DNA of 5,479 nt. It comes from JALHSV01 sp964553535. GTDB lineage: Bacteria > Nitrospirota > Thermodesulfovibrionia > Thermodesulfovibrionales > SM23-35. A program made the position numbers and the translations under genes. The stretch covers positions 1-5,479 of the forward strand of contig CAZKLK010000122.1 in assembly GCA_964553535.1 (NCBI GenBank), written 5' to 3'. The notes under the pieces are model-generated. The model searched no databases. It was given only the letters and a program-made list of their open reading frames with translations, and was not told where the DNA came from. Positions 1-5,451 of the stretch are shown here, one piece after another; the first letter of the stretch is position 1; the number at the start of each line of letters is the position of its first letter.

Positions 1-3
1 ATG

Positions 4-41
4 AACAGTTCACTTTTAATTCGTAAAGAGTTCACTGTTAA
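4..41. repeat. Short direct repeat pair, also able to form a weak hairpin, beyond the 3' end of leuB
   Basis: Two copies of a 13-bp sequence, AGTTCACTTTTAA (7-19) and AGTTCACTGTTAA (29-41), differ at one base and start 22 bp apart, about two helical turns. The same stretch can fold: AACAGT (4-9) pairs with ACTGTT (34-39), and CTTT (13-16) with AAAG (25-28). It lies just past the leuB stop codon. It could be a weak terminator for leuDB, although no T-tract is visible before the window edge. It could also be a paired operator for a gene to the left. The repeat is seen directly; the role is unknown. Confidence 0.4.
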
Positions 42-54
42 AATATTCCTAACA

Positions 55-1131
55 TCAAACGACAGGCGGCAGATCAGTCAGGCATTTCGCAACAAGATCA
101 CCGACCTCGGTTGTTCCATAGCCCATCTTCCCGGCTGCAAGGCTTTTAAGATATTTTCCCGTCACCTCGACCACCGCGCGTTCAAGGAGATCAGCAGGCC
201 CTTTTTCGCCCAAATACTCAAGCATCATTCCCGCTGCACAAATCGCAGCAAGAGGATTCACAACATTCTGTCCCGTATATTTCGGAGCTGATCCGCCGAT
301 TGGCTCAAACATGGACACCCCTTCAGGGTTAATGTTACCGCCCGCGGCTATTCCCATTCCTCCCTGTATCATCGCGCCGAGATCAGTGATAATATCCCCG
401 AACATATTGTCCGTCACGATAACATCAAACCACTCGGGGTTTTTTACAAACCACATGGTAGTTGCATCAACATGCGCATAGTCGACCTTGACGTCCGGAT
501 ACTCCTTCGCGACTTCATAAAACACCCTCTCCCAAAGGTCAAAAGCGAACGTCAGGACATTGGTCTTGCCGCAGAGGGTGAGTTTCTTAACTTTATTCCT
601 TTTCCGGCAATACTCGTAAGCAAACCGGATGCAGCGCTCAACCCCTTTTCTGGTGTTGATTGATTCCTGTACCGCGACTTCATCGGGAGTTCCTTTCCTG
701 AGAACACCGCCAGCCCCCGCATAGAGCCCTTCAGTATTTTCCCTGACTACGACGAAGTCGATATCTTCTGGTTTTTTGTTTTTGAGCGGACAATCAACTC
801 CCGGATACAGTTTTACAGGCCGCAGATTGATATACTGATCGAGCTCAAAGCGCAATCTTAGAAGAATCCCCTTCTCAAGTATCCCCGCTTTCACGCCGGG
901 ATGGCCTATGGCGCCCAGATAGATGGCGTCGTATTTCTTCAGTTCGTCGATTGCTCCATCAGGAAGAACTTCTCCGGTTTTCAAATACCGTGCACCCCCA
1001 AAATCATACTGATAAAAATTGAAAGCAATATTAAACCTTGAAGATATTGTGCCGAGCGCTTTGATGCCCTCACGGATAACCTCCGGCCCTGTTCCATCAC
1101 CGGGGATAACTGCGATATTATAGGTTTTCAT
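55..1131 (-). CDS. leuB: 3-isopropylmalate dehydrogenase (LeuB), with an NADP-type cofactor motif
   Basis: This enzyme of the isocitrate/isopropylmalate dehydrogenase family oxidises and decarboxylates (2R,3S)-3-isopropylmalate to 2-oxoisocaproate, the last step before transamination to leucine, in the cytoplasm. Its 358 residues are a full family length. Visible motifs are the N-terminal IAVIPGDGTGPEV (6-18); substrate arginines at about R94, R104 (NLRP) and R130 (VVREN); Y137 in ENTEGLYAG; K189 (CGKTNV); and metal-binding aspartates D222, D246 and D250 (MFGDIITD). The cofactor loop reads EPIGGSAPKYTG (276-287). It has Gly where the family usually has His, and Lys-Tyr where NAD-dependent LeuB has Asp-Ile, a pattern typical of NADP-dependent isocitrate dehydrogenase. 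The LRFELDQYINLRP segment (93-105) is closer to tartrate/D-malate dehydrogenases than to enteric LeuB. The ATG start has GAGGAG (complement of 1140-1145) 8 nt upstream. It follows leuD by 37 bp, which supports the leucine assignment. A relative with a different 2-hydroxy-acid substrate is possible but less likely. Confidence 0.9.
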   Translation of the reverse strand: MKTYNIAVIPGDGTGPEVIREGIKALGTISSRFNIAFNFYQYDFGGARYLKTGEVLPDGAIDELKKYDAIYLGAIGHPGVKAGILEKGILLRLRFELDQYINLRPVKLYPGVDCPLKNKKPEDIDFVVVRENTEGLYAGAGGVLRKGTPDEVAVQESINTRKGVERCIRFAYEYCRKRNKVKKLTLCGKTNVLTFAFDLWERVFYEVAKEYPDVKVDYAHVDATTMWFVKNPEWFDVIVTDNMFGDIITDLGAMIQGGMGIAAGGNINPEGVSMFEPIGGSAPKYTGQNVVNPLAAICAAGMMLEYLGEKGPADLLERAVVEVTGKYLKSLAAGKMGYGTTEVGDLVAKCLTDLPPVV

Positions 1132-1168
1132 CCGCTATTCTCCTCATATGAGACATTTTTCTGATTTC

Positions 1169-1669
1169 TCATTCTTCTTTTCCGAGTTTTCTTTTTGTCC
1201 ACTCAATGAGCCCGCCGGCGTCAATCAATTCCCGCATGAATGGAGGAATAGGGTTGGACCTGTACGCCTCGCGGGTTCTCAGATTTTTGATAACTCCCTC
1301 GTCAGCATTAATCTCCACTTCGTCGTGCTGCCGTATTTTTTCGGACGCGGCGGATGACTCGAAAATAGGCAGCCCGATATTAAAAGCATTACGATAAAAG
1401 ATACGCGCAAAGCTCTTTGCAACGACTGCCTGAATCCCTGCTGCTTTAATTGCGATAGGTGCATGTTCCCGCGAAGAACCGCATCCAAAATTTTTGCCGG
1501 CAACAAGAATGTCGCCCGCCCGCACATTTTTCGGGAACTCTCTGTCGGCATCCTCCATCACGTGCTGTGCGAGTTCTTTTGGATCGGATGTATTAAGATA
1601 TCTGGCCGGTATGATTGCATCCGTATCGACATCATTCCCGAACTTCCAAACCCTGCCTTTTAATAGCAT
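1169..1669 (-). CDS. leuD: 3-isopropylmalate dehydratase small subunit (LeuD)
   Basis: This is the small swivelling subunit of isopropylmalate isomerase. With the Fe-S large subunit LeuC it converts 2-isopropylmalate to 3-isopropylmalate, the substrate of the next gene's product. At 166 residues it is the short form found in archaea and many non-enteric bacteria; the enteric form is about 200. Motifs are GNDVDTDAIIPARYLN (11-26), KNFGCGSSREHAP (59-71) with the conserved GCGSSREHA loop, and FARIFYRNAFNIGLP (87-101). YLNT (24-27) occupies the loop that helps set substrate choice in this family; related homoaconitase small subunits carry YLRT, so homoaconitase activity is a minor alternative. 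The adjacent leuB argues for isopropylmalate. The start is fixed by a strong GGAGG (complement of 1674-1678) 4 nt before ATG. leuC is not adjacent: the next gene upstream is the divergent rtcA. Confidence 0.93.
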   Translation of the reverse strand: MLLKGRVWKFGNDVDTDAIIPARYLNTSDPKELAQHVMEDADREFPKNVRAGDILVAGKNFGCGSSREHAPIAIKAAGIQAVVAKSFARIFYRNAFNIGLPIFESSAASEKIRQHDEVEINADEGVIKNLRTREAYRSNPIPPFMRELIDAGGLIEWTKRKLGKEE

Positions 1670-1704
1670 TTATCCTCCATATTCTCGTAGAAAATCTGAC
1701 TGGT

Positions 1705-1734
1705 ATTATAGGAGATTCATTCTTCTCTTAACAA
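1705..1734 (-). promoter_or_regulatory. Probable sigma-70-type promoter of leuDB
   Basis: On the minus strand a perfect -10 hexamer TATAAT (complement of 1705-1710) lies 18 bp downstream of TTGTTA (complement of 1729-1734), which matches the TTGACA -35 consensus at four of six positions. Transcription would start near 1698, giving a leader of about 29 nt that contains only the leuD ribosome binding site. This leaves no room for an attenuator or riboswitch and implies that leuD is the first gene of its transcript. The hexamers are seen directly; promoter activity is inferred. Confidence 0.6.
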
Positions 1735-1810
1735 GATAGCATCGAAACGGGCTTTGCATGGAAATCTTTTCCAAATGAAATCACGCCGGGTTTTTGATAG
1801 AGTAATTAAC

Positions 1811-2866
1811 ATGGTGGAGGTTGACGGAGGTTTCAGAGAAGGAGGCGGGCAGATTCTGAGGACGGCGTTAAGTCTCTCGTGCCTGTTGCAAAAGCCGTTC
1901 AGGATTTCCAATATCCGGCGTGGCAGAAAGAAACCCGGTCTCATGCCTCAGCACCTCACCTGTGTCCTCGCCGCCAAACTGATCTCAAATGCCCGGGTTG
2001 TCGGCGACGCCATTGGGGCTTCGGCATTATCATTCTTTCCGGGTGGAGTAAGTAGCGGCGAATATCGCTTTGACATCGGGACCGCCGGCTCTACATCCCT
2101 CGTTTTACAGACTATCATCCCTGCCCTCGCTTTCTCGAACAGCGGAAAGTCAGCCATAACGCTTACCGGCGGCACCCACGTTCCTTTCAGCCCGTCCTTT
2201 CACTATCTTGCGAATGTGTTTGTTCCGGCGTTAAAAGCGACAGGAATCGATATAGACCTTTCAATCAGCGCCTATGGCTTTTATCCGAAGGGAGGAGGCA
2301 AAATCAGCGCCGTTATTCATCCCGCGGGGGAAATTGAACCCCTGAAAACTGTTGAACGTGGAAACCTTTTGAGATTAAAAGGCTTTTCCGGCGTCGGAAA
2401 TCTTCCGTTCTCGATAGCGGAGAGGCAGAAGGAAGCCCTGCTGCGGCAGATCCACTCCAAACTCGGGGAATATTCATGCGCGGCCGATATTAAATCACTT
2501 GCCGTGCCAACTCCCGGTCAGGGCACATTTGTCTTTCTCCATTCTGAATCGGAGAACTTTATAGCCGGATTCACATCATTGGGAGCAAGAGGGAAAAAGG
2601 CTGAGGTTGTCGGCCGGGAAGCGGGGGATGAATTCCTTGAATATTACTTTGCCGGTGCAGCCCTTGACCCGCATTTGGCTGATCAGATAATTCTGTATCT
2701 TGCAATGTGCGGAAATGAATCAATCTTCTCAACATCCCGCATTACTGAACATCTGCATACAAACCTGCGGGTTATAGGATTGTTCCATGACTATTCGTAC
2801 ACCGTTGAAGGTGAGATGAACCAACCGGGAATAGTGCGTATCAGGCCGTCAGATAATAAATTTTAA
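1811..2866 (+). CDS. rtcA: RNA 3'-terminal phosphate cyclase (RtcA)
   Basis: RtcA uses ATP to convert an RNA 3'-phosphate end to a 2',3'-cyclic phosphate through a covalent histidine-AMP intermediate, in the cytoplasm. The predicted 351 residues suit the family (about 340). Motifs in order are EGGGQILR (10-17), GRKKPGL (38-44), DIGTAGST (88-95), GGTHVPFSPS (120-129), YPKGGG (158-163), ARGKKAE (259-265), LADQ (289-292) and EHLHTN (313-318). H314 aligns with the catalytic His309 of E. coli RtcA. The ATG at 1811 is chosen because family members start right before the M-x-E-x-DG motif. In-frame TTG 1754 and ATG 1775 would add 19 or 12 unconserved residues, and none of the three has a strong Shine-Dalgarno (only weak TAGAG before 1811). 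No rtcB or rtcR is nearby. The gene is divergent from leuDB and its 3' end overlaps the thioesterase gene by 4 bp. Confidence 0.93.
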   Translation: MVEVDGGFREGGGQILRTALSLSCLLQKPFRISNIRRGRKKPGLMPQHLTCVLAAKLISNARVVGDAIGASALSFFPGGVSSGEYRFDIGTAGSTSLVLQTIIPALAFSNSGKSAITLTGGTHVPFSPSFHYLANVFVPALKATGIDIDLSISAYGFYPKGGGKISAVIHPAGEIEPLKTVERGNLLRLKGFSGVGNLPFSIAERQKEALLRQIHSKLGEYSCAADIKSLAVPTPGQGTFVFLHSESENFIAGFTSLGARGKKAEVVGREAGDEFLEYYFAGAALDPHLADQIILYLAMCGNESIFSTSRITEHLHTNLRVIGLFHDYSYTVEGEMNQPGIVRIRPSDNKF

Positions 2867-3267
2867 TCCGAATTCCACTTGGCCGACAGCATCAAGGAGA
2901 ACTCCTCAGGCAATCTCTGTGGCTTCCCGTAAGAATTGATGCAGGCAAGCCGGATATCGGCTTCAACCAGGAGTTGGCTATCCCGGAAAATCCGGTGAAT
3001 CAGCGTTACCGTGACGTGAGTAACATTTTTCACCTCCGTCGTGACATCAATGATATCTCCGAGAACAGCCGGCTTTTTATAATGCACATCAATATCAGCA
3101 ACGGCAAACAGATAACCTTTCTTGTGATATTCTGCGACATCAACTCCTCTCTCGAAAAGCAACTCGGTTCTCGCCCGCTCCATGTATTTCAGATAGTTTG
3201 CATAATAGACAACGCCTGCGGCATCGGTATCTTCATAATATATTTTCACCTTATGATTATGAACCAT
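2863..3267 (-). CDS. ybgC: YbgC-like acyl-CoA thioesterase, hotdog fold
   Basis: This is a member of the 4-hydroxybenzoyl-CoA thioesterase/YbgC family, which hydrolyses acyl-CoA thioesters in the cytoplasm. It is a single hotdog domain of 134 residues, the usual length. The signature YYEDTDAAGVVYYANYLKYM (10-29) is intact, and D15 matches the catalytic Asp17 of the Pseudomonas 4-hydroxybenzoyl-CoA thioesterase. Further family features are the VDVAEY segment (42-47), VHYKKPAVLGD (61-71) and the RLACIN strand (106-111). In proteobacteria ybgC usually precedes tolQRA-pal; no tol genes are present here, so a link to the Tol-Pal envelope system cannot be claimed and the acyl substrate is unknown. 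The gene starts 7 bp after the Smr gene and is probably co-transcribed with it. Its stop lies inside the end of rtcA on the other strand. Confidence 0.88.
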   Translation of the reverse strand: MVHNHKVKIYYEDTDAAGVVYYANYLKYMERARTELLFERGVDVAEYHKKGYLFAVADIDVHYKKPAVLGDIIDVTTEVKNVTHVTVTLIHRIFRDSQLLVEADIRLACINSYGKPQRLPEEFSLMLSAKWNSD

Positions 3268-3271
3268 ATTT

Positions 3272-3276
3272 CTCCT
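3272..3276 (-). promoter_or_regulatory. Ribosome binding site of ybgC, overlapping the stop codon of the Smr gene
   Basis: AGGAG on the minus strand lies 4 nt before the ATG at 3267 and shares bases with the TAG stop codon (3275-3277) of the upstream Smr gene. Ribosomes finishing the Smr protein would sit on the start site of ybgC, so the two are likely translationally coupled. The positions are seen directly; coupling is inferred. Confidence 0.65.
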
Positions 3277-3898
3277 ATTTCGACCGTAAAATTATATACG
3301 TTGCCCCCAAACCTCCGTCACTGCCACTGGCAGTGGCATAAGCCAGCACCCATTTACTGAAAGACCTGTGAAGATGTTTTTTCAATGCCTCTTTGAGGAC
3401 GGGACCGTGAGATGATCTTAGTCCCCTGCCATGAACCACCTTCACGCAAAAAAGCCCCCTTTGGACCGAACTTTTAAAAAACCCGGCCAGAGCTTCTTCC
3501 GCTTCAACAAGAGTCATTCCGTGCAGGTCAATAGAGTCCTGAACAGAATAATCTCCCCGGTGAAGTTTTTCAAGAATATCCCGTCTCATACGAGGTCTGA
3601 CCCATGCGATGTATTCTGCCGTATCTGAAATTCTGATCTTTGACTCCCCCTTCACGATACGGGTCAGGACGTCGATGGAATCGTCTTTGTGACGCGGCAG
3701 CCTGCCAGGGACCGGAGCCGAGGCCGGCGAGATCATCCTGAATTCGGCTATTTCCCTGACATCAGACATCGCCTCAATGAATATCTCTTCGTCGGACCTA
3801 ACATCAGTGACATTCTGCTCCCTGACGACAAACTGCCTCTTTTCAAGAGCGGATTTCAGTCCCTGAAACGGCATATTGGCGAACTTTGATGCCCTCAT
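3275..3898 (-). CDS. Smr-domain protein, putative nucleic-acid endonuclease
   Basis: The C-terminal half is a Smr (small MutS-related) domain, the fold found at the end of MutS2 and in stand-alone proteins such as E. coli YdaL; several members nick or cleave DNA or RNA. Key motifs are intact: SIDLHGMT (122-129), VVHGRGLRS (154-162), GPVLKEAL (165-172) and the terminal GGLGATYIIL (195-204). The region just before it, YIAWVRPRM through LHRGDYSVQD (96-121), matches the linker usual in proteobacterial Smr proteins. Residues 1-90 are charged and poorly conserved, with no recognisable domain and no signal peptide. It has 207 residues, typical for the stand-alone group. The ATG at 3898 has AGGAA 1-5 nt upstream, rather close. 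Met9 (MPFQGLKSAL) is an alternative start and resembles the beginning of some homologues. It is the first gene of a pair with ybgC. The substrate is unknown. Confidence 0.88.
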   Translation of the reverse strand: MRASKFANMPFQGLKSALEKRQFVVREQNVTDVRSDEEIFIEAMSDVREIAEFRMISPASAPVPGRLPRHKDDSIDVLTRIVKGESKIRISDTAEYIAWVRPRMRRDILEKLHRGDYSVQDSIDLHGMTLVEAEEALAGFFKSSVQRGLFCVKVVHGRGLRSSHGPVLKEALKKHLHRSFSKWVLAYATASGSDGGLGATYIILRSK

Positions 3899-3912
3899 AG
3901 TTCCTATACAAT

Positions 3913-3940
3913 ATCATATGAAACTATGCCGGCATGAAAA
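3913..3940 (-). promoter_or_regulatory. Candidate promoter of the Smr-ybgC pair, with a palindrome in its spacer
   Basis: On the minus strand TATGAT (complement of 3913-3918, five of six matches to TATAAT) lies 16 bp from TTTTCA (complement of 3935-3940, four of six matches to TTGACA). The perfect 10-bp palindrome ATGCCGGCAT (3926-3935) lies in the spacer and touches the -35, a position where a bound protein would block RNA polymerase. The implied leader is only about 8 nt, which argues against this exact promoter. The palindrome is certain; the promoter is weak. Confidence 0.3.
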
Positions 3941-3951
3941 ACTGCCCGGTA

Positions 3952-3965
3952 AAATGGTACCATTT
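3952..3965. promoter_or_regulatory. Perfect 14-bp palindrome upstream of the permease gene, possible operator
   Basis: AAATGGTACCATTT is its own reverse complement over all 14 bases, with no spacer. It ends 15 bp before the permease Shine-Dalgarno (3981-3986), in the short gap between divergent genes. A TAAAAT at 3950-3955 could be a -10 element overlapping its left half, but no good -35 accompanies it. It could be a dimeric repressor site. As RNA it has no loop unless the centre opens, so a terminator is unlikely. Confidence 0.4.
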
Positions 3966-3991
3966 GCCACTACTCATAAAAAGGTGCTCGA

Positions 3992-5242
3992 ATGAAATTT
4001 GACATTAGTCCTTATTTGCAGGTCTTCCGCAGCAGGCGAATCGCCGTTATAACCTTTCTCGGGTTTGCTTCCGGACTGCCGCTCGCCCTGACAGGCGGCA
4101 CATTGCAGGCATGGATGGCTGTTTCCGGGGTTGATATCAGGACAATAGGGATTTTTGGATTGGTTGGGCTGCCGTATACCCTGAAATTTCTATGGTCGCC
4201 GCTCATGGACCGTTTTGTGCCTCCGTGGCTTGGAAGACGGCGGGGCTGGATAATCATTGCGCAACTATGCCTCATAATAGGCATTGCGGTCATGGCCTTC
4301 ATTTCACCCCAGAATGCCCCCTTTTTTCTCGCCCTGACAGCGCTGTTCATTGCCTTTGCATCGGCATCCCAGGATATCGTCATCGACGCTTACCGGACCG
4401 ATGTCCTCCGCGAGAAGGAGCGCGGTTTTGGAGCCGCTGTTTTCGTAACAGGCTACAGGATCGCATTGCTTGTTTCAGGCGCGCTCGCGCTCATCCTTTC
4501 AGACCATATCGGCTGGCAAAACACTTACTTGCTCATGGCCGGAATAATGGGGATCGGGATTATCTCAACCATTTCCGGCCCTGAACCTCCGGGAAACTCA
4601 GTTCATCCGGCCACTTTAAAAGAATCTGTATCGGGTCCGATGAAGGACTATTTTTCAAGAAGCTCGGCTCCTTTGCTCCTGCTTCTTATCATTTTGTACA
4701 AGCTGGGGGACGCATATGCGGGAACTCTGTCAACTGCGTTTCTCTTGAAAGGACCGGGCTTCTCAGTTAGTGAAGTTGGAGCCATCAACAAAGGTCTTGG
4801 CTTTGCATCGGTAATCACCGGTGCGCTAATCGGCGGCGCATTGATGATACAAATGGGGCTTTTTCGCGCTTTACTTTTTTTCGGCATACTGCAAGCGATA
4901 TCCAATCTTTCTTTTATGCTTCTTTCCCTTGCCGGAAAGCATTACGGTCTGCTGATATTTGCAGTAGCCTTTGAAAATCTTGCCGGCGGCATGGGAACGG
5001 CAGCATTTGTCTCCCTCCTCATGGCAATATGCAACCGGCGTTATACGGCAACTCAATACGCCCTTCTGTCTTCTCTCGCTGCGCTCGGGCGCATTTTTAT
5101 CTCCCCAACTTCCGGATTTCTTGTAGAATCGCTCGGCTGGGCCAATTTTTTCTTTATCACCTTCCTCGTTGCCATGCCCGGACTTTTGATGCTCTGGCGG
5201 CTCAGGGATGTTATCATGGCTATGAAAACAGAGGATGAATAA
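3992..5242 (+). CDS. ampG: AmpG-family muropeptide permease (major facilitator superfamily)
   Basis: AmpG permeases import N-acetylglucosamine-anhydro-N-acetylmuramyl peptides from the periplasm across the inner membrane, feeding peptidoglycan recycling and, in some species, beta-lactamase induction. This protein has 416 residues and about 12 predicted membrane helices (roughly 17-35, 50-72, 88-105, 108-130, 146-170, 175-195, 225-247, 262-285, 290-312, 318-340, 355-378, 383-403). It is thus the short form, near Pseudomonas AmpP in length, without the two extra helices of E. coli AmpG (491). Family motifs are FASGLPLALTGGTLQAWM (25-42), GLPYTLKFLWSPLMDR (59-74), GRRRGW (81-86), SQDIVIDAYR (126-135) and ENLAGGMGTAAFVSLLM (328-344). 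The ATG follows AAGGTG (3981-3986) at a 5-nt spacing. It stands alone on its strand and no cell-wall recycling enzyme is in the window. The family is secure; the exact substrate is inferred. Confidence 0.87.
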   Translation: MKFDISPYLQVFRSRRIAVITFLGFASGLPLALTGGTLQAWMAVSGVDIRTIGIFGLVGLPYTLKFLWSPLMDRFVPPWLGRRRGWIIIAQLCLIIGIAVMAFISPQNAPFFLALTALFIAFASASQDIVIDAYRTDVLREKERGFGAAVFVTGYRIALLVSGALALILSDHIGWQNTYLLMAGIMGIGIISTISGPEPPGNSVHPATLKESVSGPMKDYFSRSSAPLLLLLIILYKLGDAYAGTLSTAFLLKGPGFSVSEVGAINKGLGFASVITGALIGGALMIQMGLFRALLFFGILQAISNLSFMLLSLAGKHYGLLIFAVAFENLAGGMGTAAFVSLLMAICNRRYTATQYALLSSLAALGRIFISPTSGFLVESLGWANFFFITFLVAMPGLLMLWRLRDVIMAMKTEDE

Positions 5243-5356
5243 CTGCCCTGTGATACATTACCTGAAATCCAGCAGATATTGTATTTGGGCGCATTGCTTT
5301 GCCGGTCAAAAAAAAACATCCAAGAATAAATAACTCAAATCCAGAGGCAAGAGTAT
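5243..5356. other. Non-coding stretch downstream of ampG, no recognised feature
   Basis: No supported coding region or strong hairpin is seen here. A run of nine A residues (5308-5316) would be a T-run on the minus strand but has no stem before it on that strand, so it is not called a terminator. AAATCCAG occurs twice (5265-5272, 5337-5344), which may be chance. Confidence 0.5.
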
Positions 5357-5401
5357 GTCATTCTGAGCGAAGCGAAGAATCTGGTCGTTTTCAGAGATGA
5401 C
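5357..5401. repeat. 45-bp foldback intergenic repeat of the GTCATTCTGAGCGAAG type
   Basis: The unit begins GTCATTCTGAGCGAAGCGAA and continues into GAATCTGG. The ends are inverted: GTCATTCTGA (5357-5366) pairs with TCAGAGATGAC (5391-5401) if one base is bulged. A shorter alternative stem pairs ATTCT with AGAAT inside the unit. From general knowledge, near-identical GTCATTCTGAGCGAAGCGAAG sequences are scattered between genes in many bacterial genomes, often as inverted pairs. No transposase is present, so it is best read as a REP-like or MITE-like non-autonomous element. Confidence 0.65.
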
Positions 5402-5451
5402 GGATTCATTAAGCATTTAAAAAGTTGGTTTTTCTGGGATTAGTGTGGACC

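Noticed and set aside
1..291. 96-residue plus-strand open frame at the left edge
   Set aside because: Most of it is antisense to the C-terminus of LeuB, and the protein looks like a shadow frame.
1670..1700. Leucine attenuator or T-box leader before leuD
   Set aside because: The predicted leader is about 29 nt, too short for a leader peptide or T-box, and no run of Leu codons is present.
2974..3360. 128-residue plus-strand open frame across ybgC and the end of the Smr gene
   Set aside because: It is antisense to two well-recognised genes, and its translation shows no known motif or ribosome binding site.
1811..3898. An RNA-repair island of rtcA plus the Smr nuclease
   Set aside because: The two genes are on opposite strands, separated by a thioesterase gene, and share no visible regulation; proximity alone does not support a joint system.
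4012..4383. 123-residue minus-strand open frame opposite ampG
   Set aside because: It is fully antisense to conserved AmpG motifs and has no family resemblance.
4192..4584. 130-residue plus-strand open frame inside ampG
   Set aside because: It is a shifted frame within a clear membrane-protein gene, and its Cys/His/Arg-rich product is typical of a shadow frame.
5285..5316. Possible terminator: weak GGC/GCC pairing followed by nine A residues
   Set aside because: The stem is only about 3 bp and the run is A, not T, on the ampG strand; on the other strand no hairpin precedes it.
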